38,279 nucleotides of DNA from Priestia flexa NBRC 15715 (GCF_001591565.1 NZ_BCVD01000024.1:1-38279); one strand, 5' to 3'; shown: positions 8,931 to 17,103, counted from the first letter of the stretch. Notes: generated from the sequence alone by a model not told the origin. A program made the numbers and translations.

Positions 8931-10294
8931 TTGTCTCCCTCTTTTCGTTCAAACGTACACATTTGTGTCGGTGATCCGTACTCGTCATTTTCTTCTCCAA
9001 TGCCTTCAATGGTTATGGAATAAGGAAAATCCTGCGTCCAAGCTTCACACCAGCTTGCAAACTCTCGTCTATTCCATTCAAAGCGGTGATCCGCGTGTCT
9101 CATTGTTTCATTCATTTGATAAACGGCATTGTATTCTTGATTTGGCGTTGTCACAATCAGTGATTTTGGTTGATAGAACGTAAAGATTGTGTTCATAATG
9201 CCAGGCAGTCGTTCTTCATTGATATGCTCAATGACTTCACACAAAATGATGACGTCTGCACCTTGAAGCTGTGCATCATAGTAAAACAACGATCCCCAAA
9301 CAGAACGAGGCTGAATGAAGTTTGGTTTGGCAGCAGCTTTTTCAAATCGCTCCAATGCTTTTAGCTGTGCAGATTGTGAAGGCTCTACTGCTAAAATTTC
9401 ACCTATGCCTGGAATGAATCCTAAACGAGTAGCTAGCTTTCCTTCACCCGAACCGAAGTCCACAACGGTTCCTTTAGCAGGAAGAGACTGTACTTTTTTA
9501 AGAATTGCCTGATAGCGTAGCTCGTTTAGCGGTGTTTTAGCTTGATCTGTATCATCGTTCTTCTGCTTTTTTTCAGTATTTGTTGCTACGTTCGCTTGTT
9601 TAACAAGGTCTTTAAAACGAAGCGACTGCTCGTAGATATAACTTTTCAAGGGGTGAGCATCTAGCCAGCCTTCGCCGTAGCGCTCTATTTTTTCAATTTC
9701 TCGCTCATCCAAAAAGTAGTGCTTAAAGTTATCCAAGACTGGAATTAAAATGAACAAATGCTGAAGGGCTTGTTGGACTGTAACTATTCCTTTTAACGTT
9801 ACGTAACGAGCCGTGCTTCGTGTTTTTAAATCAAACGTATAATCAATGTCTCTTCGCTCTATTTCAACAGTATAGCCCATCGGTTCAAAAAGCTCTTGGA
9901 TTCGTTGATCTGGTAAATGTGAGGCAATAGGACCGAAGCTAACTTCAAGATCAAAAGCATGATGTACCCACTCGCTATATTCTTCTTTCGGCTTTCCGTT
10001 TAAAGCTGTCCCAAGTGCTTTGCGTATGTAGGAACAAAACAAGCTGCTGACCGCAAATTCACGATCGTTGATATAGTGGGTAATATCAAAATGATTGGAT
10101 CCACTTTTTACAAGTTCAATAGGATCCACATCAACGTAAATAATAAACTCCGCTTCATAGGCTTCAAAAGTTGTAAAAGCTAACCTGACATTCTGTCCTT
10201 TTTCCATTCGTTCATAAGGATTGGAAGGGTTTTTTGCAATTAACCGCGATACGTTTTCTGCACCTTCTCCTTTTACTTTCATACTGAGCTGCAT
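8927..10294 (-). CDS. hen1: Hen1: 3'-terminal RNA ribose 2'-O-methyltransferase
   Basis: A 455-residue bacterial Hen1. The N-terminal half (about 1-245) is the bacteria-specific domain known to activate the Pnkp ligase. A charged linker (about 240-255) leads to a SAM-dependent methyltransferase with motif I DFGSGEGKL (279-287) and the Hen1 metal-site signature CEVIEH (352-357; Glu353, Glu356, His357), with the fourth ligand in the RHADHRFEW segment (His400 or His403). It 2'-O-methylates the 3' end at a break in cleaved RNA, so that after Pnkp sealing the site resists a second cut. The ATG is preceded by AAGGTG. It heads a two-gene operon with pnkp, with a TATAAT -10 upstream. Confidence 0.96.
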   Translation of the reverse strand: MQLSMKVKGEGAENVSRLIAKNPSNPYERMEKGQNVRLAFTTFEAYEAEFIIYVDVDPIELVKSGSNHFDITHYINDREFAVSSLFCSYIRKALGTALNGKPKEEYSEWVHHAFDLEVSFGPIASHLPDQRIQELFEPMGYTVEIERRDIDYTFDLKTRSTARYVTLKGIVTVQQALQHLFILIPVLDNFKHYFLDEREIEKIERYGEGWLDAHPLKSYIYEQSLRFKDLVKQANVATNTEKKQKNDDTDQAKTPLNELRYQAILKKVQSLPAKGTVVDFGSGEGKLATRLGFIPGIGEILAVEPSQSAQLKALERFEKAAAKPNFIQPRSVWGSLFYYDAQLQGADVIILCEVIEHINEERLPGIMNTIFTFYQPKSLIVTTPNQEYNAVYQMNETMRHADHRFEWNRREFASWCEAWTQDFPYSITIEGIGEENDEYGSPTQMCTFERKEGDN

Positions 10295-10384
10295 ACGTTC
10301 ACCTTCTTTTTAGATAGTACTTTACTCTTCACTCTATAAAGCACCAGAATATAAACAGAAACCAGAACCTAGTTTCTTTAACTA

Positions 10385-10413
10385 ATTATACCTTTTACGC
10401 TATTTATTAGGAA
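10385..10413 (-). promoter_or_regulatory. Predicted promoter of the hen1-pnkp operon
   Basis: A perfect TATAAT at 10385-10390 on the minus strand with a 17-base spacer to a weak -35, TTCCTA, at 10408-10413. It lies about 90 bases upstream of the hen1 ATG. The poor -35 suggests low basal or activated expression. No operator dyad is evident. Confidence 0.5.
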
Positions 10414-10430
10414 CTATTAATGAGATAGAA

Positions 10431-10461
10431 AAAGCTACCAATCTTCATGATTAGTAGCTTT
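10431..10461 (-). terminator. Terminator after the RraA-like gene
   Basis: Stem AAAGCTAC / GTAGCTTT extended by an inner AAT/ATT pairing, with a T-rich minus-strand tail. It separates the P450/RraA operon from hen1-pnkp. Confidence 0.75.
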
Positions 10462-10474
10462 AGAGAATAAAGGT

Positions 10475-11092
10475 TTAAGATTTTGAAAGAAAATCATTTA
10501 AATAGTTTATAACTTCATCTCGATTTCCAGATACTTTTTGATCACGCAACTCATCAAACTTCACTTTTTCAGTCGCTTTTGTTAGGATGGTTTGCTCATG
10601 CTCTTTTGGAATGACCACAACGCCGTCAGCGTCACCAACAATGATATCGCCTGGATGAACAGTGGTTCCGCCACATGAAATAGGGACGTTTAGCTCACCT
10701 TGCCCTGATTTCCCGCTTGCTGCTACGGCTGTTCCTTTGCAGAAAACAGGAAAGTTTAGCTTCTTTACGCCGACGACATCACGAATGACCCCGTCCACGA
10801 CGATTCCATTAATACCCAATGTTTGCGCTAATCCAACGATGAAGTCTCCAGCGATTGCTCGATACGTATCTCCTTTTGCATCTACTACTAATACATCACC
10901 TGGCTTCGCTTCTTTAATGGCTTTTAAAAATACTAAGTTGTCACCTACAGGCATTTTAACGGTAAAGGCTCTTCCGACAACTTTGTATTCTTCTTTTAAT
11001 GGCTTGATGGATGAATTAAGATTGTTTAACCCTGCCATTGCGTCTGATATACACGTAGTTGGAATTGTTTTAAATGAATTAATAATACTCAT
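10475..11092 (-). CDS. RraA-like protein / HMG-type aldolase
   Basis: A 205-residue member of the RraA/4-hydroxy-4-methyl-2-oxoglutarate aldolase superfamily. Diagnostic parts are STPTTCISDAM-like N-terminal helix residues (TTCISDAMAGL), the AIAGDFIVGLAQ loop, DGVIRDV with the substrate-binding Arg and metal-binding Asp, and VHPGDIIVGDADGVVVIP. Members are either divalent-metal-dependent class II aldolases/oxaloacetate decarboxylases or, in E. coli, the RNase E inhibitor RraA. Bacilli lack RNase E, so an enzymatic role is more likely. It starts 24 bases after the P450 stop with a good AAAGGAG, so the two are co-transcribed; a joint role in handling a hydroxylated or keto acid is only inference. 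Confidence 0.88.
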   Translation of the reverse strand: MSIINSFKTIPTTCISDAMAGLNNLNSSIKPLKEEYKVVGRAFTVKMPVGDNLVFLKAIKEAKPGDVLVVDAKGDTYRAIAGDFIVGLAQTLGINGIVVDGVIRDVVGVKKLNFPVFCKGTAVAASGKSGQGELNVPISCGGTTVHPGDIIVGDADGVVVIPKEHEQTILTKATEKVKFDELRDQKVSGNRDEVINYLNDFLSKS

Positions 11093-11116
11093 TTTGACCG
11101 CTCCTTTTAGTTAACG

Positions 11117-12304
11117 TTAGGCTAAACGAATTGGAAGCTCCTTTAGACCTCGAATAATAAAGCTTTGTCGCCATTCTAAATCAGACAAATTAGCAACAAG
11201 GCCTATGTTTGGGAATTCTTCAAGCAGCACGCGAATCGCAATTTCACCTTCTAATCGGGCTAGTGGCGCACCTAAGCAATAATGAATGCCTTTCCCAAAC
11301 GCTAAATGAGGGTTTTTCTCTCGTGTAATGTCAAGTTTCTCTGGATGTGAAAATACTTCTGGGTCTCGTCCTGTTGAGGCCAATGACACGATAACGTGAT
11401 CCCCTTTTTGAACTTGCTGTCCCATAAAGGTACAGGATTCGCGCGCCCAGCGGTCCGTGCTGAATTCGACTGGACCATTGTATCGTAAAAATTCGTCAAT
11501 GGCTTTTGAAATTAAGGAAGGGTCATTTTTTAATAAAGCAAGCTGGTCTGGATGGGTAAGAAGTGCAAGCAATCCGTTTGAAATGAGATTGACAGTCGTT
11601 TCATGACCAGCAACGATAAGCAGCATGACAACACCATACAGCTCAGTCGCAGTAAGCTTATCTCCGTCTTCTTCTGCCTGAATTAAATGAGATAGTAGAT
11701 CATTTTGTGGTGATTGTCGTCTATTGTGAATGAGTTTTTCTAAGTACATCATAAACTCCATCAATACTTCGTCATACTGAGAAGCTTCGTTAATATCGAC
11801 CAATACGTTTGACCAGCGCTGGAAATCAAGCTGATCTTCTTGTGGAACACCGAGGAGTTCACAAATCACAATAATAGGAATTGGAAATGCGTATGCTTCA
11901 ATAAAATCAACTGTCTCATGTTCTTTCATTTTTTCAGCTTGCTTACGCGCAATTTCTTCAATGCGTCCGCTTAAGCTCATAATTTTTTTAGGAGTAAAGC
12001 CACTTTGGACAAGGCTGCGGAGACGACGATGATTGGGTGGGTCTGCAAAAAGCATCGTTTGAGAAATCGGCGGTACGTTTTCATCCGTCATTTCGCCAGG
12101 AAATACGGTGCGCATATCTTTGATGAAGCGCTCATCTTTTAGCACAGCTTCGGCAGCTTCATATGTAAAAGCCATCCAAGAATCAGGAGCTTCTGTATAA
12201 AGCTTTACCTTTGCAAACGGTTCATGCGGACGAATTTGTTCATAGTATTCGTAAGGGTTTTGGTGGAACTTCTGTGAAAATAAATCAAGTGACTTAATAT
12301 TCAT
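11117..12304 (-). CDS. Cytochrome P450 (CYP107-like)
   Basis: A 395-residue soluble bacterial class I P450. Numbered from the ATG at 12304, the I-helix oxygen-activation motif AGHETT is at about 232-237, the K-helix ExxR (EFLR) at about 271-274, and the heme loop AFGKGIHYCLGAP carries the thiolate Cys343. MLFADPPNHRRLR is the typical C-helix segment. The sequence style suggests the CYP107/CYP109 group common in Bacillus; the substrate is unknown, and ferredoxin/reductase partners are not nearby. An in-frame codon at 12355 would extend it by 17 residues, but only the ATG at 12304 has an AGGAGAGG site at proper distance. First gene of an operon with the RraA-like gene; a consensus cre site lies upstream. 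Confidence 0.95.
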   Translation of the reverse strand: MNIKSLDLFSQKFHQNPYEYYEQIRPHEPFAKVKLYTEAPDSWMAFTYEAAEAVLKDERFIKDMRTVFPGEMTDENVPPISQTMLFADPPNHRRLRSLVQSGFTPKKIMSLSGRIEEIARKQAEKMKEHETVDFIEAYAFPIPIIVICELLGVPQEDQLDFQRWSNVLVDINEASQYDEVLMEFMMYLEKLIHNRRQSPQNDLLSHLIQAEEDGDKLTATELYGVVMLLIVAGHETTVNLISNGLLALLTHPDQLALLKNDPSLISKAIDEFLRYNGPVEFSTDRWARESCTFMGQQVQKGDHVIVSLASTGRDPEVFSHPEKLDITREKNPHLAFGKGIHYCLGAPLARLEGEIAIRVLLEEFPNIGLVANLSDLEWRQSFIIRGLKELPIRLA

Positions 12305-12328
12305 ATGGTATCCTCTCCTGTTATCTAC

Positions 12329-12342
12329 TTTTCGAACGAAAA
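12329..12342 (-). promoter_or_regulatory. Small inverted repeat in the P450 leader
   Basis: TTTTCG-N2-CGAAAA lies 25 bases upstream of the P450 ATG, just before its ribosome binding site. It could be an operator or a weak leader hairpin; no regulator is known. Confidence 0.3.
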
Positions 12343-12363
12343 AGCCAGGTCTCACATAAAAAC

Positions 12364-12378
12364 AGGAATCGCTTTCAT
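12364..12378 (-). promoter_or_regulatory. Putative cre site (CcpA) upstream of the P450 operon
   Basis: The minus strand reads ATGAAAGCGATTCCT, which matches the catabolite-responsive element consensus WTGNAANCGNWNNCW at every defined position. It is centred about 67 bases upstream of the P450 start. CcpA control of the P450/RraA operon is therefore plausible; whether it represses or activates depends on the unmapped promoter. Confidence 0.55.
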
Positions 12379-12513
12379 CAATCTGGATGGCCTATCTGTT
12401 GATTCCTTCTTTCATTGTATGCGCATTGATTTGGAACATCAAGGAAAGTGATGTTTCATATATAAAGTTTACATAATAAAATTAAAGTGAAGTATATACT
12501 CACCAAATAAAAA

Positions 12514-12540
12514 AAGACGAGCCATGAATATACTCGCCTT
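12514..12540 (-). terminator. Terminator after the esterase gene
   Basis: Minus-strand hairpin AAGGCGAG / CTCGTCTT (one G-U pair) followed by seven Ts, 14 bases past the esterase stop. Confidence 0.8.
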
Positions 12541-12553
12541 TCAACATACAAAG

Positions 12554-13666
12554 CTAGCAATTGATTCTAAATGCACTTTTAAGTTCCTTTGCAATTTCAT
12601 TCATACAATCTTCTGCTTGCGGATAATCTCCAATCTTATCTATAAAAGCGTGGTCCATTCCTTTATACTGAATCATTTTTGTTTTAACCCCAGATCGTGC
12701 AAGCTTTCTAGCATACGCTTCGGCTTGTAAGCGGAGATAGTCATATTCAGCATTAATAATAAGAGTTTCTGGAAGACCATTTAAATCATCGGCTAATAAA
12801 GGAGATACGCGTATATCAGTAACATCCGCTCCCTGTAGATACAGCTTATTGAGCATTGAGCTAGAGCCAGCTAATGCTAGAATAACTCCTTTAATTAGCT
12901 CATGATGATGAAAAACTTCATATTCATTTATGTCCCATCTATGATCTTCTGTATCAATTCGCCCAGGATTCACAACAGGATAAATAAGCGCTTGATACTT
13001 TATTCGATTTGTTCCTTGCTGGGAATCAAGTAAACTGCAAACTGCAGCTAAGTTGCCACCGGCGCTATCACCACAAACTGCTAGTTGCTCTTTATTTATT
13101 CCGAGTTTTTCAGCATTTTCATACACCCATTTCACCGCAGTTAGACAATCCTCTAAGCCAGCGGGAAATGGATGTTCAGGAGCTAAACGGTAATCGACAG
13201 AAACAACCGCTGCGTGCGCTTTTTCAGCTAGTGCTTTACAAGGGTTTTCAACCGTTTTTAAGCTTCCTCCAATAAACCCTCCTCCGTGAAAAAACACGAC
13301 TGCTGGTAAGAGCTCATTTGATATAGGACGATAGATGCGTGCAGGAATATCATGCTCTTTGCTCGGAATGCTGAGTAACTCTGTTGTAATTTCTGTAGTT
13401 GTAACGTCTCTATTAAGCCAGCCCATGCTAGCGCGAATGGCTGCAATTGAAACATTCGCAGGTTCTGTTTGTTCTTCCTCTGAATGATTTGTATAACTGC
13501 TGATTACTTTTAAAACACGTGGATCTAAATCTCCAGCTATATGTAAATCTGGTATATGTTTAATTACGCTACGTATGCCCTCGACTTCTTTTGTTTCCGC
13601 TGATGTTTCCAAGATACCGAGAAGCTTGTCATACTCTTTTGGTTGAAGCATCACTAACCACCACAT
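12554..13666 (-). CDS. Alpha/beta-hydrolase esterase, HSL (acetyl-esterase) family
   Basis: About 370 residues of the hormone-sensitive-lipase-like family (Abhydrolase_3). It should hydrolyse short- to medium-chain esters in the cytoplasm; no signal peptide is present. The oxyanion-hole motif VFFHGGGFIGGS, VDYRLAPEHPFPAG, the nucleophile elbow GDSAGGNLAA, the acid residue in a NAEYDYLR segment and the histidine in YKGMDHAF complete the triad. The family usually has about 310-350 residues, and the N-terminal cap is long here. Two ATGs compete, at 13666 and 13651; neither has a textbook ribosome binding site (a GGTGG precedes the second). A monocistronic unit ending in a terminator. Confidence 0.92.
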   Translation of the reverse strand: MWWLVMLQPKEYDKLLGILETSAETKEVEGIRSVIKHIPDLHIAGDLDPRVLKVISSYTNHSEEEQTEPANVSIAAIRASMGWLNRDVTTTEITTELLSIPSKEHDIPARIYRPISNELLPAVVFFHGGGFIGGSLKTVENPCKALAEKAHAAVVSVDYRLAPEHPFPAGLEDCLTAVKWVYENAEKLGINKEQLAVCGDSAGGNLAAVCSLLDSQQGTNRIKYQALIYPVVNPGRIDTEDHRWDINEYEVFHHHELIKGVILALAGSSSMLNKLYLQGADVTDIRVSPLLADDLNGLPETLIINAEYDYLRLQAEAYARKLARSGVKTKMIQYKGMDHAFIDKIGDYPQAEDCMNEIAKELKSAFRINC

Positions 13667-13737
13667 CCGTTTTTATGTCTTACTAGTATTCTAGCAAGAT
13701 ACAATTTTTTGTAATCGCTTTCTTTTTGTTTTTTTAG

Positions 13738-14106
13738 TTATAGCCAGTCTTTGCCGTACTTACGAATGAATGCAATATCTTCTTGATAATGATTAAAGTG
13801 ACCGTAATCAATCATTTGTTGAAAAACAGCATCACCTTCTTTCTTATACACAATAACTGAATCAATAGAAACTTCATGAGTAGTAACATCCAGGCTGCAC
13901 ATAATAGGCATTGTTTGGTTAGCGTTTATGTATAGTGTGCCTAATACGATAGATCCCTTTAAATCTGATGTAAAGTTATCCGTGGCAGCAGGCGTAACCC
14001 ATGTCTCATCTTGGTGTTCGTTCTCTTCTTCATCTAGGGCCCACTGCCAGATTTTATAGTCCTTTAAATCGTCAATTGTTAATTCATCAATCGGTTTACT
14101 ATTCAT
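13738..14106 (-). CDS. Hypothetical protein, 122 residues
   Basis: A soluble acidic protein with the ATG preceded by GGGGTG. The N-terminus has a charged helix (IDELTIDDLKDYKIWQWALDEEENEHQDETW), followed by predicted beta strands (GSIVLGTLYINANQ, MCSLDVTTHEVSIDSVIVYKK) and a C-terminal helix ending IRKYGKDWL. I do not recognise a family with confidence; size and layout are like many small alpha/beta proteins of Bacillus, including some immunity-type proteins, but no toxin partner is visible. It stands alone between the esterase and the VOC gene. Confidence 0.75.
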   Translation of the reverse strand: MNSKPIDELTIDDLKDYKIWQWALDEEENEHQDETWVTPAATDNFTSDLKGSIVLGTLYINANQTMPIMCSLDVTTHEVSIDSVIVYKKEGDAVFQQMIDYGHFNHYQEDIAFIRKYGKDWL

Positions 14107-14196
14107 TTTTTATCACCCCACTTTATAGTTTAAAGTAATTATAAAGATTAAGCTCTTCTCATTTTATAGAAAGGAGCTGTTTTATGTAAAAAAGCT

Positions 14197-14652
14197 TTAA
14201 GAATAAATGGTTTCCCACTCGCTTAAATACATTCGTCCGACGATATTAGTGGGGTTTGGAATTTTGCAGATAAACTCTAGGCTATTTCCATCGGGGTCAT
14301 AAAAATGAATCTTTGCATGGGCTATGCCATCATGGGCCATTACAAACGGTTCATGAGGCATAAAGCCAAATGCTTCTCTGGGAGCTATCTGCCTTTCTTT
14401 TAACCATGATACTGATGACCTCAAACTTTCCAACGTTACGTGAAAAGCAACGTGGCGGATAGAAGGATGGTAGTCTAATTCTACTTGTTGCGTTTCCCAT
14501 AAACCAAGCCAACTTTCTCCTTTCTTTAACCAAAAAAAAGCTAGATGATGATCATGAATATGAGAAAGTTCTAATCCTAACTTCTTATAAAATGCAATCG
14601 AACGTTTTAAGTCTTTTACAGGTAAATGCGCTTCATATAAACCTTTAATCAA
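14197..14652 (-). CDS. VOC-family (glyoxalase/bleomycin-resistance fold) protein
   Basis: About 151 residues with the paired beta-alpha-beta-beta-beta units of the vicinal-oxygen-chelate superfamily. The N-terminal unit is EAHLPVKDLKRSIAFYKKLGLEL and the second begins at RHVAFHV. Likely metal ligands are the first-unit His, the His of IRHVAFHV, and the Glu of FYDPDGNSLEFICK. Members include glyoxalases, dioxygenases and fosfomycin/bleomycin-resistance proteins; the reaction cannot be assigned. The GTG at 14661 directly abuts the AGAGGTG sequence, so the TTG at 14652, six or seven bases downstream, is the better start. Confidence 0.85.
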   Translation of the reverse strand: MIKGLYEAHLPVKDLKRSIAFYKKLGLELSHIHDHHLAFFWLKKGESWLGLWETQQVELDYHPSIRHVAFHVTLESLRSSVSWLKERQIAPREAFGFMPHEPFVMAHDGIAHAKIHFYDPDGNSLEFICKIPNPTNIVGRMYLSEWETIYS

Positions 14653-14759
14653 TTCATACACCTCTTTCTATAAGTATCATCATAGCGAAAACCTTAATCA
14701 ATGACATCAGATGATAGATGGAGGTGTTCTACAACTTTAGATGTAGAATGCTTTTGAAG

Positions 14760-15038
14760 CTACTCAACCATTTTTGTATTAACATAGCCGAGTAATACCA
14801 AGTATCCAATAATTAAAATGGGAAAAAGTATTTGAACATCTGGGTGAGAAATAAAAGCGCCTCCCAACATCATCATGCCCATAATGAAGTTATAAGCCCC
14901 TACGAGCCTTGCAAGTTTATCTTTATCTCGTACACGCTGCTGGTTATAGCCTGATAGCAGCCAAGTTTGTTTTTTGACACCAATGAAATAAGCTAAAACA
15001 AATAAAATAGCAGCGATAATAAGAAAGTGTTGATTCAT
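14760..15038 (-). CDS. DUF3784-like small membrane protein
   Basis: A 92-residue protein with three predicted membrane helices: about 4-24, 48-64 and 70-86. The short cytoplasmic loop contains SGYNQQRVRDKDKLARLVGAYN, a pattern seen in DUF3784 proteins of Firmicutes. Its function is unknown. The ATG has GGGAG upstream. Monocistronic as far as can be seen. Confidence 0.75.
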   Translation of the reverse strand: MNQHFLIIAAILFVLAYFIGVKKQTWLLSGYNQQRVRDKDKLARLVGAYNFIMGMMMLGGAFISHPDVQILFPILIIGYLVLLGYVNTKMVE

Positions 15039-15155
15039 TGCAATCTCTCCCTCTATAAGTTATCTTCTTTTCGCGATAGCAGGAACAATATAAAAAGCAA
15101 AGCGAAGCAAAACAAAACGTCATGATGAGGTAATTTAGGTTGAATAACTGAACGT

Positions 15156-15434
15156 TTAGTTTAAGATAAGGTTAAAAACTAATAAATAGATAAGCAAAAA
15201 TAAATTGGCGATAGAAAAAGTCTGAAAGGAATACTTTTTAATATTTTCGTTTACTCGTTCATCGTACTCAAGTTCTTCGCTAGCCTCTTTCTTTTTAACT
15301 CGTAGCCACTTACCGCCCGCTACACTAACTACTAATGCAGCTAACGTTCCTACTTGTATGTGACCAGTTAGAACATATCCCAGGCTAAAACTTACAACGA
15401 TACTTATAAATAATGTTGAAAAGTTAAATGCCAT
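15156..15434 (-). CDS. Small membrane protein paired with an XRE regulator
   Basis: 92 residues with N-terminal membrane helices (about 6-25 and 28-43), a basic-acidic cytoplasmic loop (KKKEASEELEYDERVNENIKKYS) and a final helix (about 72-91). The layout resembles the DUF2178-type proteins found downstream of small XRE regulators in bacteria and archaea. It starts 24 bases after the regulator stop with GGAGGG upstream, so the two form an operon. The role is unknown; in such pairs the membrane protein is often the target of, or a signal input to, the regulator (inference). Confidence 0.75.
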   Translation of the reverse strand: MAFNFSTLFISIVVSFSLGYVLTGHIQVGTLAALVVSVAGGKWLRVKKKEASEELEYDERVNENIKKYSFQTFSIANLFLLIYLLVFNLILN

Positions 15435-15458
15435 CTGTTCTTTTCCCTCCTTTTTAAA

Positions 15459-15671
15459 TTAATTCTCTATCCAAAATAATTCATCCAAGGGGCACTCTAA
15501 ATGTTTGCTAATTAATAGACAAACTCGAATCGACGGATTATATTTATTAGCTTCGATTAGGTTCATTGTCTGCCTAGTAACACCGACTAACTTTGCTAAT
15601 TCGCTCTGTGTTAGCTTCTCTCTTTCTAAGCGAACAATTTTCACTTTGTTTCTAATGTTTACTTCTTTCAA
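15459..15671 (-). CDS. XRE-family transcriptional regulator, 70 residues
   Basis: A compact helix-turn-helix protein of the XRE type (YozG-like). The HTH is LTQSELAKLVGVTRQTMNLIEANKYNPS, followed by a short C-terminal helix ending LDELFWIEN. A longer frame exists, but the TTG at 15671 has AAGGAGGG nine bases upstream, and the final length matches the family (about 65-70 residues). It leads an operon with a small membrane protein. A 13-bp perfect inverted repeat lies 35-75 bases upstream of the start and is probably its own operator. Confidence 0.88.
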   Translation of the reverse strand: MKEVNIRNKVKIVRLEREKLTQSELAKLVGVTRQTMNLIEANKYNPSIRVCLLISKHLECPLDELFWIEN

Positions 15672-15705
15672 CTGTGTGCACCCTCCTTGGAATTCCATAT
15701 TTATA

Positions 15706-15745
15706 CTGTAACATATATACGACATTTTAAAAATATATGTTACAG
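15706..15745 (-). promoter_or_regulatory. Long inverted repeat, likely operator of the XRE/membrane operon
   Basis: Perfect 13-bp arms, CTGTAACATATAT and ATATATGTTACAG, are separated by 14 bases. The position just upstream of the XRE gene, with a TATAAA-like -10 beside the proximal arm, fits autoregulation. The spacer puts the arm centres 27 bp apart, or roughly 2.5 helical turns. Confidence 0.6.
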
Positions 15746-15798
15746 ATGTTTTACTGTTTATTAACTATTAGTTCATCTAATGCTTTCACAACAAAAAG

Positions 15799-15820
15799 AT
15801 CCTCGCATCATTGCGAGGAT
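15799..15820 (-). terminator. Terminator after the sugar symporter gene
   Basis: A perfect 9-bp stem, ATCCTCGCA / TGCGAGGAT, with a 4-base loop and a five-T tail on the minus strand, five bases past the stop. Confidence 0.9.
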
Positions 15821-15825
15821 TTCTC

Positions 15826-17103
15826 CTATACTGCGTTAACGAGCTCGGGGTTTCTCTGTTCTTTCTTTTTACCTTTTTTATCATTTGAAAGTGTAAACAT
15901 TGAAATGATTGTAAACGTGATAGCGATTAATCCTAATAGCAAGTAAGCGCTTTTAAAACCGACCGTATCGTACATGCTCCCTGCAATTGCAGAAAGGAAA
16001 ATAGCGCCTAGCTGCTTTGAGAATTGGAAGCCAATTAAATAAATCGTTGCGGATAAGCGGATGTCAAAGTTTGCTGTAATGTATTTAAAGATAGCGACCA
16101 GTAAAACAGGTACTTCTATTGCATGCAGAAGCTTTAACGCACTAATCATAATTGGGCCGTCCGCAAAGCTCGAACCCAAAATGCGAAACGACATGATTAC
16201 ACCTGCATAGATTAAAGCATTCTTTGCACCGATTTTACGAATGAAGAACGGCGCCAGCAGCATAACCACTGCTTCCATGATGATTTGAGTTGTGTAAAGG
16301 TTTCCAAAAACGCGTGTACCTTCTGCTTCGGTGCTAAAGAAATGCGTAAAGTAAATCGCAAACTGTTGGTCAAAAACTTCGTAAATGCACGTTACCCCAA
16401 CAACGTAAAGAGTTAACCACCAGAACTTTCTATTTTTAAAGATAGCTAATACCGATTCTTTTGATGTTGCTTCTGCTTTTTGTTTTTCAATTTCTTCGGT
16501 CGTTGTTCCTAAATTCGTTTGCTTTGTTTTCGCAAACGAGAATAGAATCCCTAACACTACCGCTACAACTGAGCTAATGATAAAAATTAAGTTAGGGTTT
16601 GTTGCGAAAAATGCTCCTGTTAAATATGTGCCCGTAGCTGCTCCGATGCAACCAAACATACGAACTTGCCCGTACTCGAACGAGTTTACTTGACTAACTT
16701 TTTCGATGTAAGCTTCAATTGTTCCAGATCCACCGTTAAAACAAGCTCCAAGGTAAGCGCCTCCAACGACTGCTCCAAGAATGATGTTCGTTTTTAAGAG
16801 ATACGGAAATAAGTAGATAAAGAATGGTGCGATAAATACCAATAAAATAATAAAACACCATAGTAAGTTTTTACGTAAACCTAGCTTGTCTGAAATAATT
16901 CCGAAAAACGGCTGTAAGCAAAGTGCTGAAATGGCCATTGCTGAAAAGATAATCCCTACTTCAGTCGAACTTAATCCCCCAACGTTTTGTAGCCAAATTG
17001 ATAAAAATGGTGTACATGCTGCCCAAATAAAGAAGTAAAGGGCAAAAAACAAGCCAAAAATCCAATAATCCTTGTTTAGTAAGGTTCTCATGCGTAACTT
17101 CAT
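15826..17103 (-). CDS. LacY/CscB-type oligosaccharide:H+ symporter
   Basis: A 425-residue, 12-helix major-facilitator protein of the oligosaccharide:H+ symporter family (TC 2.A.1.5). The N-terminus (FGLFFALYFFIWAACTPF), GIISDKLGLRKNLLW, and the paired EAYIEKV...EYGQVRMFG (equivalents of LacY Glu126 and Arg144) are clear. The C-terminal half (KNALIYAG, ILGSSFA, KLLHAIEVP, FKYITANFD, ATIYLIGFQ) is closest in style to sucrose permease CscB. The LacY Glu269 position seems not to be Glu, as in CscB. The likely substrate is sucrose or a related disaccharide; no glycosidase is nearby. Two ATGs, at 17103 and 17091, share one GGGG site. A cre-like element lies upstream. Confidence 0.9.
   Translation of the reverse strand: MKLRMRTLLNKDYWIFGLFFALYFFIWAACTPFLSIWLQNVGGLSSTEVGIIFSAMAISALCLQPFFGIISDKLGLRKNLLWCFIILLVFIAPFFIYLFPYLLKTNIILGAVVGGAYLGACFNGGSGTIEAYIEKVSQVNSFEYGQVRMFGCIGAATGTYLTGAFFATNPNLIFIISSVVAVVLGILFSFAKTKQTNLGTTTEEIEKQKAEATSKESVLAIFKNRKFWWLTLYVVGVTCIYEVFDQQFAIYFTHFFSTEAEGTRVFGNLYTTQIIMEAVVMLLAPFFIRKIGAKNALIYAGVIMSFRILGSSFADGPIMISALKLLHAIEVPVLLVAIFKYITANFDIRLSATIYLIGFQFSKQLGAIFLSAIAGSMYDTVGFKSAYLLLGLIAITFTIISMFTLSNDKKGKKKEQRNPELVNAV

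Noticed and set aside
8866-9183. A 105-codon plus-strand frame across the hen1/pnkp junction
   Set aside because: It is antisense to two well-supported genes and shows no family motif.
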